Shown: piece by piece, positions 17,926 to 26,236 of the stretch
How the letters are laid out: the number at the start of each line of letters is the position of its first letter
Numbering within the stretch: the first letter of the stretch is position 1
Source of the DNA: Leifsonia sp. AG29
GTDB lineage: Bacteria > Actinomycetota > Actinomycetes > Actinomycetales > Microbacteriaceae
Assembly (NCBI RefSeq): GCF_009765225.1
Contig: NZ_VMSF01000001.1
Location: forward strand, 2,914,001 to 2,978,000
DNA length: 64,000 nt
Direction of reading: 5' to 3'
Notes under the pieces: model-generated
Database searches by the model: none
Seen by the model: only the letters and a program-made list of their open reading frames with translations
What the model was told of the DNA's origin: nothing
Position numbers and translations under genes: made by a program

Positions 17926-17940
17926 CCGACTCTCCTCTCT

Positions 17941-17958
17941 AATAATTTATACGATAAG
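17941..17958 (-). promoter_or_regulatory. AT-rich promoter element upstream of the BVMO gene
   Basis: An AT-rich island (17941-17957) containing the inverted repeat TTAT-ACG-ATAA at 17947-17957 lies 16-32 bp upstream of the GTG start, in very GC-rich surroundings. It probably holds the -10 region and perhaps an operator. Confidence 0.4.
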
Positions 17959-18006
17959 CGAGGAACCGTCTCCGGTGCAAGTGGGAAAGCGATCATGCCA
18001 GCGATG

Positions 18007-18035
18007 CGGGCGCCCCCGTCCACGGGGCGCCCGCG
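18007..18035 (-). terminator. GC-rich hairpin after the SDR gene
   Basis: GCGGGCGCCCC and GGGGCGCCCGC form an 11-bp perfect stem with a 7-nt loop, five bases beyond the stop of the minus-strand SDR at 18041. There is no U-tract, as is common in high-GC actinobacteria. Confidence 0.6.
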
Positions 18036-18040
18036 CCGCG

Positions 18041-18868
18041 TCACATCCGATTGAGTCCGGCCTGTCGGCTCACCATCGCGTCCCAGGTGCCGATGGGCAA
18101 GGAGCGCCGGAGGAACGGCATCACGTGCGCCACCGGCCCCACCTTGTAGCGGGCCCGTGGTCGCGTCGCCGACGCCGCCCTCACCACCACGGCCGCGACC
18201 TGCTCGGGCTTCAACAGGGCACGGCTGTCACGCATGTTCGCATACGTCTCGGCCATATGCTCCGCGGCGCCGCGGTAGGGACTCTCCTCCGCGACCACGA
18301 CATTCGCCGCGGAGTCCGCCATCGGTGTCCTGACTGGTCCGGGCTGGACCAGGGCCACCTTCACCCCGAAAGGCTTCGCCTCGGCGCGCAGGGCATCGGT
18401 CAGCGCCTCGACTGCGTACTTGCTCGCGTGGTAGGCGCCGCCGAGAGGGGTGGTGAATTCACCCCCCATCGAGCCGATGTTGATGATCGTTCCCCCGCCT
18501 TGTCGTCGCATCACCGGCAGCGCGGACCGAGCGAGCGCCGCCGGACCGATGACATTGGTAGCCAGGATCGACTCCCACAGCTCATCGGAGGTCTCCTCGA
18601 TCGGGGCGAGCGGCCCGTAGCCCGCGTTGTTGATGAGGACGTCGAGCCGGCCGTGACGCGAGACGACGTGCTCCACCGCATTGGCACGGGACTCGGCGTC
18701 GGTCACGTCGAGTGCGATCGTGTCGGCGCCGGCGTCGTGCAAAGGGATCAGCGCCGGGGTGTTCCGGGCCCCTGCGACCACCGTCGCCCCCCGTGTCAGC
18801 AACTGCAGGGCGGTGGCGCGTCCAATGCCGGATGAGGCGCCCGTGATGAGGACGACGCGGTTGAGCAT
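18041..18868 (-). CDS. Short-chain dehydrogenase/reductase (SDR)
   Basis: A 275-residue classical SDR. TGASSGIGRATA is near residue 9, NNAGYGP is present, Ser lies in INIGSMGGEF, Tyr/Lys in YHASKYAVEAL, and the long C-terminal extension ends ARYKVGPVAHVMPFLR. ATG 18868 follows AGGAGAAACGTC; upstream sequence in frame runs through the GH3 gene and is not homologous. It lies 10 bp after the GH3 gene on the same strand. The C-terminal RARYKVG region resembles lipid- or steroid-active SDRs of actinobacteria and the SDR at 22555. The substrate is unknown. Confidence 0.8.
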   Translation of the reverse strand: MLNRVVLITGASSGIGRATALQLLTRGATVVAGARNTPALIPLHDAGADTIALDVTDAESRANAVEHVVSRHGRLDVLINNAGYGPLAPIEETSDELWESILATNVIGPAALARSALPVMRRQGGGTIINIGSMGGEFTTPLGGAYHASKYAVEALTDALRAEAKPFGVKVALVQPGPVRTPMADSAANVVVAEESPYRGAAEHMAETYANMRDSRALLKPEQVAAVVVRAASATRPRARYKVGPVAHVMPFLRRSLPIGTWDAMVSRQAGLNRM

Positions 18869-18878
18869 GACGTTTCTC

Positions 18879-20660
18879 CTATCTCTTGTCGGCGTCCGAG
18901 CTCGCACGCAGCTCGGCGGCGTGTCCAAATCGGAACAGGGGGTTGATCGTGTCGAACGGAACATCGGGTCGGGAGGCGCGGACGGCGTCCATTGAGCGGG
19001 GCAGATCGAACGGGAGGCGTCCACGCGGCTCGCGGTGGCCGAACAGCACAGCAGCGGCAGCGGCATCGTCAGCTCCGAAATCGGCGACGACGGCGGCGGC
19101 GACGGGGAGGATCGGGGTGAGGATGGCGGGACGATCGAGGTACACCTGCACCACCGTGGGCACCGTCTCGCACAAGCGCCGGATGCGAGCGATCTCCTCC
19201 TCGGGGAAGTCGAGGGAACCGGCGTGGAAGTACGCCTCCACCCCTTCGGTGCGCTGCTCGAACGGCGCGTGGATGCGCAGGATCGCGACGTCCGCCTCCT
19301 CCGGCGAGGCGACGACCTCGGCATACTCTGTCACCGCGGCTGGCGCGATCCCCTCGGTGTAGACCCGGTATCCCGGGCGCAACGGAAGCAGGCCCGGGTT
19401 GGCGATCACCGTCATGGCCTCGCTCTGCGCCTGATGTCCCGCATACATCGCTGGACGCGCGCCAACGATCGCGTCTGCGGCACCCGCATCGACGAAGGGG
19501 TCGGCGAACAGACCCATCCGGTACTTCTCGCGGAGGATCCGCCGCGCGGACTCATCGACGCGGCTCTCGGACACTCGCCCGCGATCCACGAGCTCGAGGA
19601 GTAGATCGGTGCACACCTCACCGCCGATCTGGTCGACGCCGGCGTCGATGATCTTCAGTAGTCGGCTCGCCCGATCGAGCTGCTCGACACCCCAGGCACG
19701 CGCCGGCATCGGCACGCCCATGACATCCATGTCGGTGATGAGGCCCCAGTCGCTGCAGACGATGCCGTCGAAACCGAGTCGTTGGCGCAAGAGCCCGGTG
19801 ATCACGGACCGGTTGAAGCCGAAACCGACCTCTTCGTGTTCCGTGCCGACAGGCATGCCGTAGTACGGCATCACCTGGGAGGCGCCCGCATCGAGAGCCT
19901 CCTGGAAAGGGCGCAGGTGGTGTTCGAACATGCCGCCGGGGTATATCTGCTCGCGCCCGTAGGGGAAGTGGGGATCCTCCCCGTCGCGCTGAGGGCCGCC
20001 GCCGGGGAAGTGCTTGATCATCGCAGCAACGGATTCGGGGCCCATGACCGGGCCTTGCAGTCCGCGGACGTATGCGGCGCCCAGCTTCGACACGAGCGTG
20101 ACATCCTCGCCGAAGGTGTGGTTTGCGCGCGCCCATCGCGGTTCCGTCGCCAGGTCGATCTGTGGGTGAAGGGCGACGCGGATGCCGACCGCGAGATACT
20201 CCCGACGCATCGTGTCCGCGAATTCGAACGCGCGCTCCTCCGAGCCGATGGCTCCGAGACCGAGCGGTTCGGGCCACTGGGAGAAGGGGCCGGCCATCGC
20301 GGCGGTGGCGGGGTTGTCCGAGAAGGCGTGCCTGGGATCGGTCGAGAACGTCACCGGGACGGGGATCTCGGCGCGAACCGCGATCCGCTGCACCTCGTTG
20401 TGCCATTCGGCGAATTCGCCGGCAGTCGGGGTCGTGCCGACGACATTGAAGTGGGTGATGCGCCGCTCTTCGATGAGCTCGCGGATCGACGGGAGGGAGA
20501 AGAACTGGTTGGGCTCGTCGATCGCGCCGGCCACGACAGGAGCGTGGAACAGCAGGCCGATCTTCTCTCGCAGCGGCATCGTCGCGAGGAGGGCGTCTGC
20601 GGACCGGGTGGCTGCGTCGTCTGCCGGACCGAAGGTTGAAATAAGGTCTGTAGCTGTCAT
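18879..20660 (-). CDS. Glycoside hydrolase family 3 beta-glycosidase, intracellular
   Basis: A 593-residue GH3 protein with the (alpha/beta)8 domain and a C-terminal alpha/beta sandwich, but without the fibronectin-like third domain. Blocks: STDPRHAF, GIRVALHPQIDLATEPRWAR, IKHFPGGG, and GIVCSDWGLI with nucleophile D304. There is no signal peptide. ATG 20660 has no Shine-Dalgarno, while TATAGT ends 7 nt upstream on the minus strand, so the mRNA is probably leaderless. It is divergent from an MFS transporter and followed by an SDR. It probably cleaves an imported beta-glucoside or xyloside. Confidence 0.87.
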   Translation of the reverse strand: MTATDLISTFGPADDAATRSADALLATMPLREKIGLLFHAPVVAGAIDEPNQFFSLPSIRELIEERRITHFNVVGTTPTAGEFAEWHNEVQRIAVRAEIPVPVTFSTDPRHAFSDNPATAAMAGPFSQWPEPLGLGAIGSEERAFEFADTMRREYLAVGIRVALHPQIDLATEPRWARANHTFGEDVTLVSKLGAAYVRGLQGPVMGPESVAAMIKHFPGGGPQRDGEDPHFPYGREQIYPGGMFEHHLRPFQEALDAGASQVMPYYGMPVGTEHEEVGFGFNRSVITGLLRQRLGFDGIVCSDWGLITDMDVMGVPMPARAWGVEQLDRASRLLKIIDAGVDQIGGEVCTDLLLELVDRGRVSESRVDESARRILREKYRMGLFADPFVDAGAADAIVGARPAMYAGHQAQSEAMTVIANPGLLPLRPGYRVYTEGIAPAAVTEYAEVVASPEEADVAILRIHAPFEQRTEGVEAYFHAGSLDFPEEEIARIRRLCETVPTVVQVYLDRPAILTPILPVAAAVVADFGADDAAAAAVLFGHREPRGRLPFDLPRSMDAVRASRPDVPFDTINPLFRFGHAAELRASSDADKR

Positions 20661-20665
20661 GATGA

Positions 20666-20700
20666 AAACTATACATTTGGAAAGCAGTGACGTACAGTTT
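20666..20700. promoter_or_regulatory. Inverted repeat in the GH3/MFS divergent promoter
   Basis: AAACTATAC (20666-20674) and GTACAGTTT (20692-20700) are 9-bp arms with one mismatch, separated by 17 bp. The left arm contains the minus-strand -10 (TATAGT) of the GH3 gene. One bound dimer or pair could control both directions. Confidence 0.45.
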
Positions 20701-20727
20701 CTTTCCAACCCGATTCAGGAGGTAATC

Positions 20728-21990
20728 ATGACAACGACGTCCGCCACCGCTCCGGATATCCCGGCCGACCCGCAGACGCCCCCCGCCCGGCTCCGACGAC
20801 TCTTCCGCTGGATCATCCCGACGACCGTCTCTGTTCACATCATCTGGGGCGCCGTGGCGGCCCTGCTCCTTCCTCTGCAGGTCCAGCAGCTGGACCCGGC
20901 AGCGAAGGTGTCGAATCTGGCCATCATCTCGGCGATCGGCGCCACCGTGGCGATGGTCGCCCAGCCGATCGCCGGCACCATCTCCGACCGGACCCGCAGC
21001 CGATTCGGCCGGCGGGCACCGTGGATGGTCGGCGGCGCGTTGTGCGGCGGCTTGGCCCTGGTGGGCATGTCATTCGCGAACACGCTGCTTCCCCTCGTGA
21101 TCGCGTGGGTGATCGTCCAGATCTCCTACAACTTCGCGCAGGGGCCGCTGAGCGCGGTCATGCCGGATCGCGTCCCGCGCGCACGACGCGGCACCTTCTC
21201 CGCCCTGATGGGCGTCGGCGTCATGTTGGGCGCGCTGGGCGGTCAGGTCGTCGGCGCGGCTCTGTCGTCCAACATCCCGCGGGCGTACCTGATCCTGTCG
21301 GGACTCGCGATCACCATGCTGACCCTCTTCGTCGTGTTCAATCCCGACCGCTCGAGCCGCGACGACGTCCATCCCCCGTTCCGGCTGAAGGATTTCCTCA
21401 ACACCTTCTGGGTCAGTCCGCGGCGCCACCCCGACTTCTTCTGGGCGTTCCTCGGCAGACTGCTCCTCTACACGGGCTACTTCGCGGTGACCGGATACCA
21501 GCTGTACATCCTGCAGGACTTCGTCGGTCTGGGATCCGGCGCTGTGGCGCTGGTTCCGGTTGCCGGCATCATCAGCGTCGCCTGCATGATCATTGCGACC
21601 GCCGTGTCGGGCCCCATCTCCGACCGGTTGCAGCGTCGCAAGGTCTTCATCATCATCGCGTCGGTCGTCATGGGAGTCGCCTTCCTCATCCCGGTCGCTC
21701 TGCCCAGTGTGACAGGGTGGATCATCTTCTCGGCGCTGTCGGGCCTGGGCTTCGGGGTGTTCCAGGCTGTCGACACAGCCGTCATGAGCGAGGTGCTCCC
21801 GTCGGTCGACTCGTTCGCGAAGGACCTGGGCGTGGTCAACATCGCCGCGACGCTCCCCCAGGCCGTCGCCCCCGCTCTCGCGGGGGCGGTGGTCGCCGGG
21901 CTGGGCGGCTACATCGCCCTCTTCCCGGTTGGCTTGGTGCTCGCGGTCGCCGGTGCGCTCGCGATCCTCCCGATCCGCGCGGTGAGGTAG
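20728..21990 (+). CDS. Major facilitator superfamily transporter
   Basis: A 420-residue protein with about 12 hydrophobic helices. ISDRTRSRFGRRAPWM, between TM2 and TM3, is the MFS loop motif, and SDRLQRRK is its repeat in the second half. The pattern is like SLC45/GPH-related sugar transporters. AGGAGGT at 20717-20723 fixes ATG 20728; the longer upstream open frame runs through the GH3 gene. Divergent pairing with the GH3 glycosidase implies uptake of its glycoside substrate. A strong hairpin follows. Confidence 0.85.
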   Translation: MTTTSATAPDIPADPQTPPARLRRLFRWIIPTTVSVHIIWGAVAALLLPLQVQQLDPAAKVSNLAIISAIGATVAMVAQPIAGTISDRTRSRFGRRAPWMVGGALCGGLALVGMSFANTLLPLVIAWVIVQISYNFAQGPLSAVMPDRVPRARRGTFSALMGVGVMLGALGGQVVGAALSSNIPRAYLILSGLAITMLTLFVVFNPDRSSRDDVHPPFRLKDFLNTFWVSPRRHPDFFWAFLGRLLLYTGYFAVTGYQLYILQDFVGLGSGAVALVPVAGIISVACMIIATAVSGPISDRLQRRKVFIIIASVVMGVAFLIPVALPSVTGWIIFSALSGLGFGVFQAVDTAVMSEVLPSVDSFAKDLGVVNIAATLPQAVAPALAGAVVAGLGGYIALFPVGLVLAVAGALAILPIRAVR

Positions 21991-22002
21991 GAAGGCGCAG
22001 CG

Positions 22003-22037
22003 AAGGGGCTGCGTCGGCCTCGCCGACGCAGCCCCTT
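22003..22037. terminator. Bidirectional terminator between convergent genes
   Basis: A perfect 16-bp stem (22003-22018 with 22022-22037) and a 3-nt loop, beginning AAGGGGCTGCGTCGGC. It lies 13 bp after the MFS stop and 12 bp from the stop of the convergent membrane-protein gene, so it can serve both. Confidence 0.85.
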
Positions 22038-22048
22038 TCGTGTGTCCC

Positions 22049-22558
22049 CTACCGGGACGCGCCAACCAGCTCCGCGATGTACGGCTCGCTCCGCGTGGAG
22101 CCGAGCACGTCGATGCTCAACGTCAGGACGCTCCCCAGCGCCACCCCGGCGGCGATCCCCGCCAGCAGAGGGCGCCGACGGCGGAAGACGACGAACAGGA
22201 TGACCCCGACGAGGATGAGCGGCACCCACACGAAGCCCATCAGCACATACAGCCGATCAACCCCTGGTCGCATGCGGGCGAATTCGGCCGACGCCGCCGC
22301 GGCCTGATCCGACTCGAACGCCGCCGGGACGGTGGCCAGGAGATTCTGGATGGTTCCGATGTAGCTGATGCCACCGAAGAGTGCAAGCAGACCGAACAGG
22401 ACGACCGACGACCCGATGCCGATCAGCAGTCGCCTCCTCCGACGCGCTCCGACGATGATGGCGACGACGGCGGCGATCACGACGACCGCTCCCGCGACGA
22501 TGATCCCGATTCCAGCGGCGAGTTCGCCCTGGAGGAACCGCTCAGCGATGTCTTTCAT
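22049..22558 (-). CDS. Hypothetical four-helix membrane protein
   Basis: A 169-residue protein with four hydrophobic segments (about residues 13-37, 44-70, 103-122 and 130-150). Arg-rich stretches (GARRRRRLL, VFRRRRPLL) after helices 1 and 3 orient it by the positive-inside rule. The SDR upstream overlaps its start by ATGA. I do not recognise a family. Its position after two SDR genes and near a TetR regulator suggests a membrane-linked role in that small operon. Confidence 0.65.
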   Translation of the reverse strand: MKDIAERFLQGELAAGIGIIVAGAVVVIAAVVAIIVGARRRRRLLIGIGSSVVLFGLLALFGGISYIGTIQNLLATVPAAFESDQAAAASAEFARMRPGVDRLYVLMGFVWVPLILVGVILFVVFRRRRPLLAGIAAGVALGSVLTLSIDVLGSTRSEPYIAELVGASR

Positions 22559-23421
22559 ACGTTCTTCCTTTCCTCGGTGCGTGAAACAGGGGTCGGGGTC
22601 GTGGCAGCTTTCCGCTGGCCCAGCTGCGAATAGAGGAGCGCGTCCATGGCACCGTCGCTGAGCAGTCGTCGCGCCATGAGGTAGCCGCCGGCGGTGAGTC
22701 GCGGGACGGGGTAGCGCGACCGAGGCCGGCGCGACTCGACGGCGTGGCGCACGGCGCGCGCGACGCCCGCCGGGCCGGCGGCGCGGCGGTAGTTGGCGCG
22801 GACCGCCTCGCCGAAGGCCCGGGAAGCAGCCGCGTAGGCCGGCGTGCGGGCCGTCTCGTGCAGCATGTCAACCGCCGTCGCTTCGAACCCGCTGGTGATG
22901 GCCGCAGGTTCGATCAGGCTGACTTTGAGCCCGAACAGCCGCACCTCGAGGCGGAGAGCGTCGTGGAGCGCTTCCAGAGCGAACTTGCTCGCCGCGTACC
23001 AGCCGGCGAAGGGCGTGCTCATCTTCCCCGCCACCGACGACACGGTGACGATGCGCCCGCTGCCGCGCTCGCGCATGGCAGGAAGGACCTGCCTGCACAG
23101 CGAGGCGACTGCGAAGACGTTCACGTCGAACTGACGGCGGGCTTCTTCGTCGGTGACATCCTCCAGGGCTCCGTACTGGCCGTACCCGGCGTTGTTGATC
23201 AGAACATCCAGTCCACCGGCCCGTCGGTCGATCTCCTCGAGTGCCCCCGCGATGGCGGCAGGGTCCCGCACATCGAGTGCCAGGGGCACGATGGCCCGCT
23301 CTCCGTCGAACCGCTCGGGCGAACGGGTGCCCGCGAAGACCATGTGGCCTCGCCGGGACAGATCTTCGGCGATGAACCGCCCGATCCCGGAACTCGCTCC
23401 CGTCACCAAGACCCTGCTCAT
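22555..23421 (-). CDS. Short-chain dehydrogenase/reductase (SDR)
   Basis: A 288-residue classical SDR. TGASSGIGRFIA lies at the N-terminus, NNAGYGQ follows, Ser is in VTVSSVAGKM, Tyr/Lys in YAASKFALEAL, and RSRYPVPRLTAGGYLMARRLL is at the C-terminus. Architecture and motifs match the SDR at 18041, so the two look paralogous. It starts inside the last codon of the SDR at 23418 and overlaps the membrane-protein gene, forming a three-gene unit. A hydrophobic substrate is plausible from the C-terminal extension, but unproven. Confidence 0.8.
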   Translation of the reverse strand: MSRVLVTGASSGIGRFIAEDLSRRGHMVFAGTRSPERFDGERAIVPLALDVRDPAAIAGALEEIDRRAGGLDVLINNAGYGQYGALEDVTDEEARRQFDVNVFAVASLCRQVLPAMRERGSGRIVTVSSVAGKMSTPFAGWYAASKFALEALHDALRLEVRLFGLKVSLIEPAAITSGFEATAVDMLHETARTPAYAAASRAFGEAVRANYRRAAGPAGVARAVRHAVESRRPRSRYPVPRLTAGGYLMARRLLSDGAMDALLYSQLGQRKAATTPTPVSRTEERKNV

Positions 23422-24377
23422 CGCGGGACTCGCGGCTTCTTGCGACCCTGCGCAGGAGTTGCGAGGACGTCATAACCGACGCCGGTGAGAGCGACGGATC
23501 GCGTCCAGAGCTCGTCGATCACATCGTGTTCGACCGGCAGCTCCTTCGAGCCGATGACCTCGGGGCGCCCCTTCAACCCGTTCAGACGGCGCGGACTCAC
23601 GTACGAGCCGCCTGCGACCGCACCGGTCGCGGCGAACAGGATCGGCTGAGCGCCGACCTCCGGCGAGTGGCCCAGCGCGAGGTTGCTCACCGCGATCGCC
23701 GCCCGCTCGAAGAGACCGGCGTCGCGGCCCGGTCCCAGGTTCGTACGTGTCCAGCCAGGCTGCGCGCTGACGCTGACGGCGTCGAGGCGGGCGGCCCGCA
23801 GCCTCCGGTCCAGTCCGACCGCGAAGTACAGGTTCGCGGTCTTGGCACGCTCGTACGCGCGATAGCGATGATAGTTCTGCTCGGACTGGAGGTCCTCCAG
23901 CGACAACCGCCGCGGTTGGCGCGGGCTTCCGCTCGACACGGTGACGACTCGGCCCGGATGAGCCCGGAGAAGCGAGGGCAGGAGCAGCCCGGTGAGGGCG
24001 AAGTGGCCGAAGTGAGCGACCCCGATCTGCATCTCGAACCCGTCGACGGTCTCGCGACGCGGGATCGCGGCGACAGCGGCGTTGTTCACCAGGATGTCGA
24101 TGGAGGGGTGGCGCTCGGTGAGCTCCGCGGCGGCACGACGGACCTCCGTGAGGTCCGCCAGGTCCAGCCGTTGCACCGAGGGGACTGCGTTCGGGTAATG
24201 GCTTCGGATCTCGGCGGCGACCTGCTCGCCCCGCGCGGTGTCGCGCACCGCGAGAACTGTCGTCGCCCCCGCCTCGGCGAAAGCCGTGGCGGCCGCGCGG
24301 CCGACGCCGCTCGTCGCACCCGTCACGACGACGGTCTTTCCTGCGAGATCAGGCCTGGGTAGGTATTTCCAGCTCAT
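23418..24377 (-). CDS. Retinol-dehydrogenase-like SDR
   Basis: A 319-residue SDR resembling the retinol dehydrogenase/WWOX-like group: VVVTGATSGVGRAAA, NNAAVAAIP, Ser in VTVSSGS and YxxxK in YERAKTANLYFA. The start is ATG 24377 with GAAGGAGGAG upstream; the in-frame extension before it lacks homology. It heads a unit with a second SDR and a membrane protein and is divergent from a TetR regulator, which probably represses it. The substrate is unknown. Confidence 0.8.
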   Translation of the reverse strand: MSWKYLPRPDLAGKTVVVTGATSGVGRAAATAFAEAGATTVLAVRDTARGEQVAAEIRSHYPNAVPSVQRLDLADLTEVRRAAAELTERHPSIDILVNNAAVAAIPRRETVDGFEMQIGVAHFGHFALTGLLLPSLLRAHPGRVVTVSSGSPRQPRRLSLEDLQSEQNYHRYRAYERAKTANLYFAVGLDRRLRAARLDAVSVSAQPGWTRTNLGPGRDAGLFERAAIAVSNLALGHSPEVGAQPILFAATGAVAGGSYVSPRRLNGLKGRPEVIGSKELPVEHDVIDELWTRSVALTGVGYDVLATPAQGRKKPRVPR

Positions 24378-24530
24378 CGGCTCCTCCTTCAACGTCACAA
24401 ATGAGAGCTTTTTATTTTGTAACATGATGCCGTGATTTTTTCAGGAGCGCTCGGTAAATTCTCGGAAGCGGTTCAGGCGTCGCGGGCATACACCCCCTCT
24501 CTGCCGGAAATGGGAAGCTATGATTACGGA

Positions 24531-25163
24531 ATGAGCAGTAACACGGCACAGATGAAATCAGAGAGCCGGAAGCGCGGGCAGCGGCACGGAGACCTCCCGG
24601 ACGCCCTCCGGGCCGCGGCACTCGCACTCATCGACGAGAAGGGGGCGCGCGGCTTCACCATGAGCGAAGTGGCGCGCGCCTCAGGCGTCAGCGTGAGCGC
24701 CCCCTACAACCACTTCGAAGACAAGAACGCCCTCCTCGCCGATCTCGCGACGCGAGCGTTCGGGCTGATGACGGAGACGTTCACGGCCGAGGCGCGGCGC
24801 GTCCGACCGGAGCAGCGGCTCGCCGCGGTCGCGCGCGCCTACGTCACGTTCGCTCTCACCCACCGTGCCGAGTTCGACGCCCTGTTCGGAACCAGCTACG
24901 CGAAAGGCCAGTATCCGGCTCTGGTCGAGGCGGGCGCACAACTGACCGGCGTGCTCGCCGACGCCTCGGCGACGGCCCTCGGCCGCGCGGTCGACGACGA
25001 GGCGATCGACCTCGCGGTCGAGGTCATGGCGCTGGCGCACGGCTACGCCGTGTTCCTGCTCCGGGGCAACCTCGGGGACCCGGACGAGGAACTGCCACGC
25101 GTCCTCGAGCGCGTGACGCGCGCCACCGACATCCTGGTCTCGGTCGCCGCGGCGGAACAGTAG
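24531..25163 (+). CDS. TetR-family transcriptional regulator
   Basis: A 210-residue protein. The TetR HTH lies at residues ~15-65, with LIDEKGARGFTMSEVARASG, VSAPYNHFEDKNALLADLA and a typical C-terminal ligand domain. ATG 24531 is chosen because TATGAT ends 6 nt upstream, which fits a leaderless transcript; an ATG at 24510 is possible. It is divergent from the two-SDR operon. The intergenic region 24378-24530 is AT-rich but shows no strong palindrome. Confidence 0.82.
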   Translation: MSSNTAQMKSESRKRGQRHGDLPDALRAAALALIDEKGARGFTMSEVARASGVSVSAPYNHFEDKNALLADLATRAFGLMTETFTAEARRVRPEQRLAAVARAYVTFALTHRAEFDALFGTSYAKGQYPALVEAGAQLTGVLADASATALGRAVDDEAIDLAVEVMALAHGYAVFLLRGNLGDPDEELPRVLERVTRATDILVSVAAAEQ

Positions 25164-25209
25164 AGCCACCCGAGCGGCGATGCGGGCTTCCGCCTTCAGC
25201 CCCGTGGTT

Positions 25210-25229
25210 TATACTTTATTATATGATTC
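25210..25229 (+). promoter_or_regulatory. -10 element and operator-like site at the metallo-hydrolase start
   Basis: TATACT (25210-25215) lies 7 nt before ATG 25223, with no Shine-Dalgarno, as expected for a leaderless mRNA. The overlapping TTATTATATGATTC (25216-25229) matches the GntR-linked palindrome at 37213-37226 in 10 of 14 bases. Confidence 0.5.
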
Positions 25230-26113
25230 CATCCCCCTCCCCCGCCCGCCTGCCGGACGTCGACGGAACGGCCGAGCGGATGTTCATACTTCAGCTCGGG
25301 GCCGAGCACGTGCAGAAGGCCCTCTCGATCGAGGGCGGCGGGAGCGCTCTGTACTGGGAGCCGTTCCTCGCCGTGGTCGTCGAGACTGCGGAAGGCTGTG
25401 TCCTCTTCGACACCGGGATGTCCCGCGCCGCATCGGAGTCGGCGGACATCGCCCGGGCCTACGGGGCCGACAGCGCCGGCGCCCTAGCCGGCGAGAGCCG
25501 CTGGCACCTGGGTCCCCCGCCGCAGGATCCTCGGGGCTGGTCGTGGGTGCTTCCCGGCGATCCACTCGTCACGGGATTGGCGTCGATCGGTCTGGAGCCC
25601 GAGGATATCTCGACCGCCGTCGTATCGCACCTGCATGTAGACCACTCCGGCGGGATCCCCACGCTGACCGCCGCGGGGGTCCCCGTGGTCATCGGACAGT
25701 CGGAGCTCGCGTTCGCCCGGTCCGGCCAGGTCGGCGAATCCGAGGGCTTCCATCCGCCTGACTGGACGCACCCGGCGACCACGTGGCGTGCGGTTGCGGG
25801 CGACACGCGGATCGCACCGGGAGTCTCGGTGATCTCCACCCCCGGGCATACGCCCGGTCATCTCTCGCTCGCGGTGTCGCTGAGGCGATCCGGGACCTGG
25901 GTCTTCTGCGCCGACGCCAGCGATCTGGGTCAGAACCTGCTCGATGGTCTCCCGTGCGGATCATGCACCCCCAATTCCGAGGACACGCGCCGCCTGGCAC
26001 GCGTCTCCGCTGAGCGGCTGCACGGCTTCTCGCGCGCCGGCGCGCGCGTGGTGCCGGGACACGACCCGATCGTCGCAGCCCTCGTGCGTCATCCCGACGG
26101 CGGGATCCTCTGA
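25223..26113 (+). CDS. Metallo-beta-lactamase-fold hydrolase, N-acyl-homoserine-lactonase-like
   Basis: A 296-residue MBL-fold enzyme. The metal motif is HLHVDHSGG, further ligands lie in PGHTPGHLSL, CADASD and the late PGHD, and the N-terminal segment CVLFDTGM is typical. This order matches the AHL lactonase/AttM-like group, which opens gamma-lactone rings; relatives also act on sugar lactones. No signal peptide. It stands alone between TetR and the aldo/keto reductase. In this sugar-acid region a sugar lactone is as likely a substrate as a quorum signal. Confidence 0.75.
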   Translation: MIPSPSPARLPDVDGTAERMFILQLGAEHVQKALSIEGGGSALYWEPFLAVVVETAEGCVLFDTGMSRAASESADIARAYGADSAGALAGESRWHLGPPPQDPRGWSWVLPGDPLVTGLASIGLEPEDISTAVVSHLHVDHSGGIPTLTAAGVPVVIGQSELAFARSGQVGESEGFHPPDWTHPATTWRAVAGDTRIAPGVSVISTPGHTPGHLSLAVSLRRSGTWVFCADASDLGQNLLDGLPCGSCTPNSEDTRRLARVSAERLHGFSRAGARVVPGHDPIVAALVRHPDGGIL

Positions 26114-26236
26114 CGCACGCTGACGGAAGGGGAGACATCACAGGCGAGATCGCGGCGCTCCTCGTCGGCGTCGAACTCGGCGGTGCTCCCACGTGGCGCG
26201 CTCACCGCCCACCACATCGACTCGGGGTGCGGGCGG

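Noticed and set aside
18041-19324. A 427-residue SDR with a long N-terminal extension
   Set aside because: The extension lies inside the GH3 gene in another frame; ATG 18868 has a good ribosome-binding site and the SDR fold begins there.
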